Origin: Balneolaceae bacterium
GTDB taxonomy: Bacteria; Bacteroidota; Rhodothermia; Balneolales; Balneolaceae
DNA: 9,305 nucleotides
Reading direction: 5' to 3'
Assembly (NCBI GenBank): GCA_007117235.1
Contig: SKGY01000001.1
Coordinates: forward strand, 1 to 9,305
Shown here: positions 7,195 through 9,305 of the stretch, piece by piece
Numbering within the stretch: position 1 is the first letter of the stretch
Layout of the letters: every line of letters begins with the position of its first letter
Notes under the pieces: generated by a model
Told to the model about the DNA's origin: nothing
Database searches by the model: none
Seen by the model: only the letters and a program-made list of their open reading frames with translations
Program-made: the position numbers and the translations under genes

Positions 7195-7791
7195 ATGAGC
7201 GAAAAGAGTAAAAAAAGTAAACGGAATCTGATTGAATGGGGAGCCATTATTTTGGTCATAGGATTCTTATATGTCACAGGCCTCCACACACAAGTGATTG
7301 GAACCATGCAGCGTGGACTTTTAGCCACCGGGCTCATCAAACCATCTATTCCATCAATCACGGATGATTTTCCCCAAGCAAGCAGAGAGTTCTATTTTGC
7401 TGATGAAAACGGGATCACCCAATCACTTGAGAACTACGATGGAGATGTCATTTTTATGAATATATGGGCAACCTGGTGTCCGCCATGTATTGCCGAAATG
7501 CCGTCCATTAATGCTCTTTATCAGGAGTTTAAAGATGCTGACAACATCTCTTTTTTGCTTGTCTCGATGGATGAAGATTTCGAAAAAGCGAAGTCGTTCA
7601 TGAATAATCGTAACTATACTATGCCGATCTATCACTACCGTGGTAAAGCACCGGGCACTTACGAAAGCACAATGATCCCCACAACCTATGTGATATCAGC
7701 TGACGGCAAACTAATGATGGAAAAACGTGGGCTGGCTAAATACGACACCCCAGAATTCAAGGAATTTATAAGAGAGCTGTCTCTCCTCTAA
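7195..7791 (+). CDS. Membrane-anchored TlpA-like thioredoxin-fold protein
   Basis: The 198-residue protein has a lysine/arginine-rich N-terminus (2-10), then one hydrophobic helix at about 14-30 that fits an uncleaved signal anchor, placing the rest outside the cytoplasm. The thioredoxin-like domain (about 55-198) contains MNIWATWCPPCIAEMPSIN (88-106), with the redox pair C95 and C98, and the cis-Pro loop in MIPTTYVI (160-167, P162). These features place it in the TlpA/ResA/redoxin group, whose members reduce periplasmic disulfides, often in cytochrome c maturation. No cytochrome or Dsb-type partner is in the window, so its client and reductant are unknown. It starts 8 bp after the deiodinase-like gene and is probably translated from the same transcript. 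No Shine-Dalgarno is visible. It ends 3 bp from the stop of the convergent protease gene, and I see no convincing terminator. Confidence 0.88.
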   Translation: MSEKSKKSKRNLIEWGAIILVIGFLYVTGLHTQVIGTMQRGLLATGLIKPSIPSITDDFPQASREFYFADENGITQSLENYDGDVIFMNIWATWCPPCIAEMPSINALYQEFKDADNISFLLVSMDEDFEKAKSFMNNRNYTMPIYHYRGKAPGTYESTMIPTTYVISADGKLMMEKRGLAKYDTPEFKEFIRELSLL

Positions 7792-7794
7792 ATC

Positions 7795-9305
7795 TTATTT
7801 TATCACGATGAGCTTTTTTGTATCCGCAAAACCATTAACAACCAGACGGTACAGGTAAATACCACTAGAGAGATCTGCACCATTTAAAATAACTTCATAT
7901 CTGCCTTCAGATTGCTCCTGCCTTTCAACCAGTGTACGCACCAATTGCCCGCCTAATGAATAAACTTTCATTTCAACCAATGACGATTCAGGTAATATAT
8001 AAGGAATTGTAGTTGTTGGGTTAAACGGGTTAGGATAGTTTTGCTCAAGCCTGGCAATTTCATCCCGCTCTAATGACTCTCCTGTAAGGCTGATTAATAT
8101 CGGGCTTGATTGATTAGATCCATTGTGAGCAATCCTCAAATTAGCATTGTGAATAGCATCCATTTCCGGATTATAGCGAATTGCTATAATCGCCGATTCA
8201 CCCGGATTTAGAGATTGCGTTGCAGCCGATGAAGGAAAAATCTCAAAGTTTGAATTCTCAATTGAGAGATTAAAACTTAATGGGTCTTCGGCCAACTCTT
8301 CATTCGAAATGGTAAACTGACGAGTAACAGTAGTTCCGACATTTGTAACACCAAAATCAAGCGCAGATTGATTCACTGTTATAAACGCTTCTGAGCCAAT
8401 AAATGCAAGACAGTTGGTTCCAAGCGGCCAGCCCCAATCACTCAGCATTCCGCAAAAAATAGGTCCCGGTGAATGTACTGCAAAAGCCTGTTCCACCCTG
8501 GGTCTCATCAATGCATTTTCTGTTTGATTAAATGTTGACTGGTCTAAGTGTGAAAAACTCGATCCGGGTCGCCATTCAAAAGGTGAATACAAGGGAACCG
8601 GCTGTGCAAAATATACATTTCTGGCATCCTGACCGGTATGGAATACACCATCCCTTTGACCTGTTAATGCCTGATACAAAGCATTTGATGGGTTAGGGTA
8701 GGCACCCGTATTTAACAGAGATGTCCCATTACCATCTTCAGCGTTTAAATCATATACAAGCGGCAGGTTATTTCCCCCAATACCGTAACTACCTGTAGTA
8801 TTATTTACGCTCATGCTGCCTATAAAACCAATACCATGCCCAATTTCATGAAGGTTTACCGTTACAAAATCGATGGTACCGGCGGGTGTGTTTGCATCAG
8901 TTCCAAAATACCAGTTGGGGTAGTTACAATTCATGTTAACAGTAATATCATAATCTGTCGAGTTTGCTGAACCTTGAGACTCAGCCACTAAGTCTCTTCC
9001 TGTCATTGCGCTGGCTTGAGCAATGGTATAAAAAGTGCCCGGTTCACTCCCGGCACCAAAATCGCGGAATACAAGAGTAGGCCCTGCACTACCAAGCACA
9101 CATCCGTCTTCGTCACATTGAAGATCAACCCAGCTGGCTTGCACTCTAATTGGAACAGTGGAATTTAAATGCGAAGACCATACGTCAAGTGCGTATTCAA
9201 ATGCATTTCTTGCCTCAGCAGGCCACGTATTCTCTTCACATGCGTTGATGTAGTCTATTTCAAATTCAGCAGAACGTACATCTGAACTGAGTTTAGCAGA
9301 CATCT
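7795..9305 (-). CDS. Secreted zinc metalloprotease with type IX sorting domain, 5' end beyond window
   Basis: 502 codons are visible from an ATG at 9303. That Met is probably internal, because no signal peptide follows it and the window ends 2 bases upstream. The catalytic region (about 14-300) contains VNLHEIGHGIGFIGS (149-163), giving zinc ligands H152 and H156 and general base E153. There is no His at the canonical metzincin third position. SFSHLD (249-254), followed by ALMRPRVEQAF, may supply the third ligand. Six Cys (22, 63, 68, 126, 284, 298) suggest disulfides outside the cell. An ASH/choice-of-anchor-D type beta domain follows (about 308-410, starting NQSALDFGVTNVGTTVTRQF). A type IX secretion sorting domain closes the protein: LEQNYPNPFNPTTTIPY (419-435), GGQLVRTLV, LSSGIYLYRL, KKLIVIK. 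The protein is expected to cross the outer membrane by that route and be released or anchored at the surface. The substrate is unknown. Confidence 0.88.
   Translation of the reverse strand, partial: MSAKLSSDVRSAEFEIDYINACEENTWPAEARNAFEYALDVWSSHLNSTVPIRVQASWVDLQCDEDGCVLGSAGPTLVFRDFGAGSEPGTFYTIAQASAMTGRDLVAESQGSANSTDYDITVNMNCNYPNWYFGTDANTPAGTIDFVTVNLHEIGHGIGFIGSMSVNNTTGSYGIGGNNLPLVYDLNAEDGNGTSLLNTGAYPNPSNALYQALTGQRDGVFHTGQDARNVYFAQPVPLYSPFEWRPGSSFSHLDQSTFNQTENALMRPRVEQAFAVHSPGPIFCGMLSDWGWPLGTNCLAFIGSEAFITVNQSALDFGVTNVGTTVTRQFTISNEELAEDPLSFNLSIENSNFEIFPSSAATQSLNPGESAIIAIRYNPEMDAIHNANLRIAHNGSNQSSPILISLTGESLERDEIARLEQNYPNPFNPTTTIPYILPESSLVEMKVYSLGGQLVRTLVERQEQSEGRYEVILNGADLSSGIYLYRLVVNGFADTKKLIVIK

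Noticed and set aside
7772..7785. GAGAG-CTGT-CTCTC hairpin near the thioredoxin stop as a terminator
   Set aside because: The stem is only 5 bp, lies inside the coding sequence and is not followed directly by a clean T-run, so it is too weak to call.
1..9305. Search for tRNA, rRNA, CRISPR array, insertion sequence, phage or defence genes
   Set aside because: No regularly spaced repeats, terminal inverted repeats, transposase or integrase motifs, or cloverleaf-like sequences were seen; coding density leaves only the 142-bp divergent region uncovered.

Overview
The window reads as chromosomal DNA from a marine or halophilic member of the Bacteroidota/Balneolota (FCB) group. Three things point that way: a type IX secretion sorting domain (NYPNPFNP ... 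KKLIVIK) on a secreted metalloprotease, an FtsK gene followed directly by a LolA-type gene, and start codons that mostly lack Shine-Dalgarno sequences. This is inferred from gene content and protein style, not from a marker gene. The DNA is moderately AT-rich and densely coding. The only gene-free stretch over 20 bp is the 142-bp divergent intergenic region at 5228-5369.

Left arm, minus strand (5227 down to 1): a tight run of five genes. In transcription order they are a small cupin-fold protein, glycine-cleavage T protein (gcvT), a ComB-family 2-phosphosulfolactate phosphatase, the DNA translocase FtsK/SpoIIIE, and a periplasmic LolA-like lipoprotein carrier that runs off the left edge. Gaps are 9, 5 and 1 bp, and the last pair overlaps by 29 bp, so one transcript is likely. 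The genes do not form one pathway: they serve one-carbon metabolism, sulfonate metabolism, chromosome segregation and envelope biogenesis.

Right arm, plus strand (5370 to 7791): three closely spaced genes. They encode an Mrp/ApbC-type Fe-S carrier ATPase with an N-terminal MIP18 domain, a flavoprotein that aligns by eye with iodotyrosine deiodinase rather than with generic nitroreductases, and a membrane-anchored TlpA-like thioredoxin with a WCPPC site. Gaps are 14 and 8 bp. A redox or cofactor theme is possible but is inference.

Right edge, minus strand (9305 down to 7795): the C-terminal 502 residues of a secreted HExxH metalloprotease with an ASH-type beta domain and a type IX sorting domain. 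It is convergent with the thioredoxin gene, with 3 bp between the stop codons.

I found no RNA genes, CRISPR array, insertion sequence, phage gene or toxin-antitoxin pair, and no convincing sign of a new multi-gene system. The points most worth a second look are the halotyrosine deiodinase-like enzyme with its full set of substrate-contact residues, the duplicated TTATCTTTGAA element in the divergent promoter region, and departures from canonical metal-site motifs in Mrp, the cupin and the metalloprotease.
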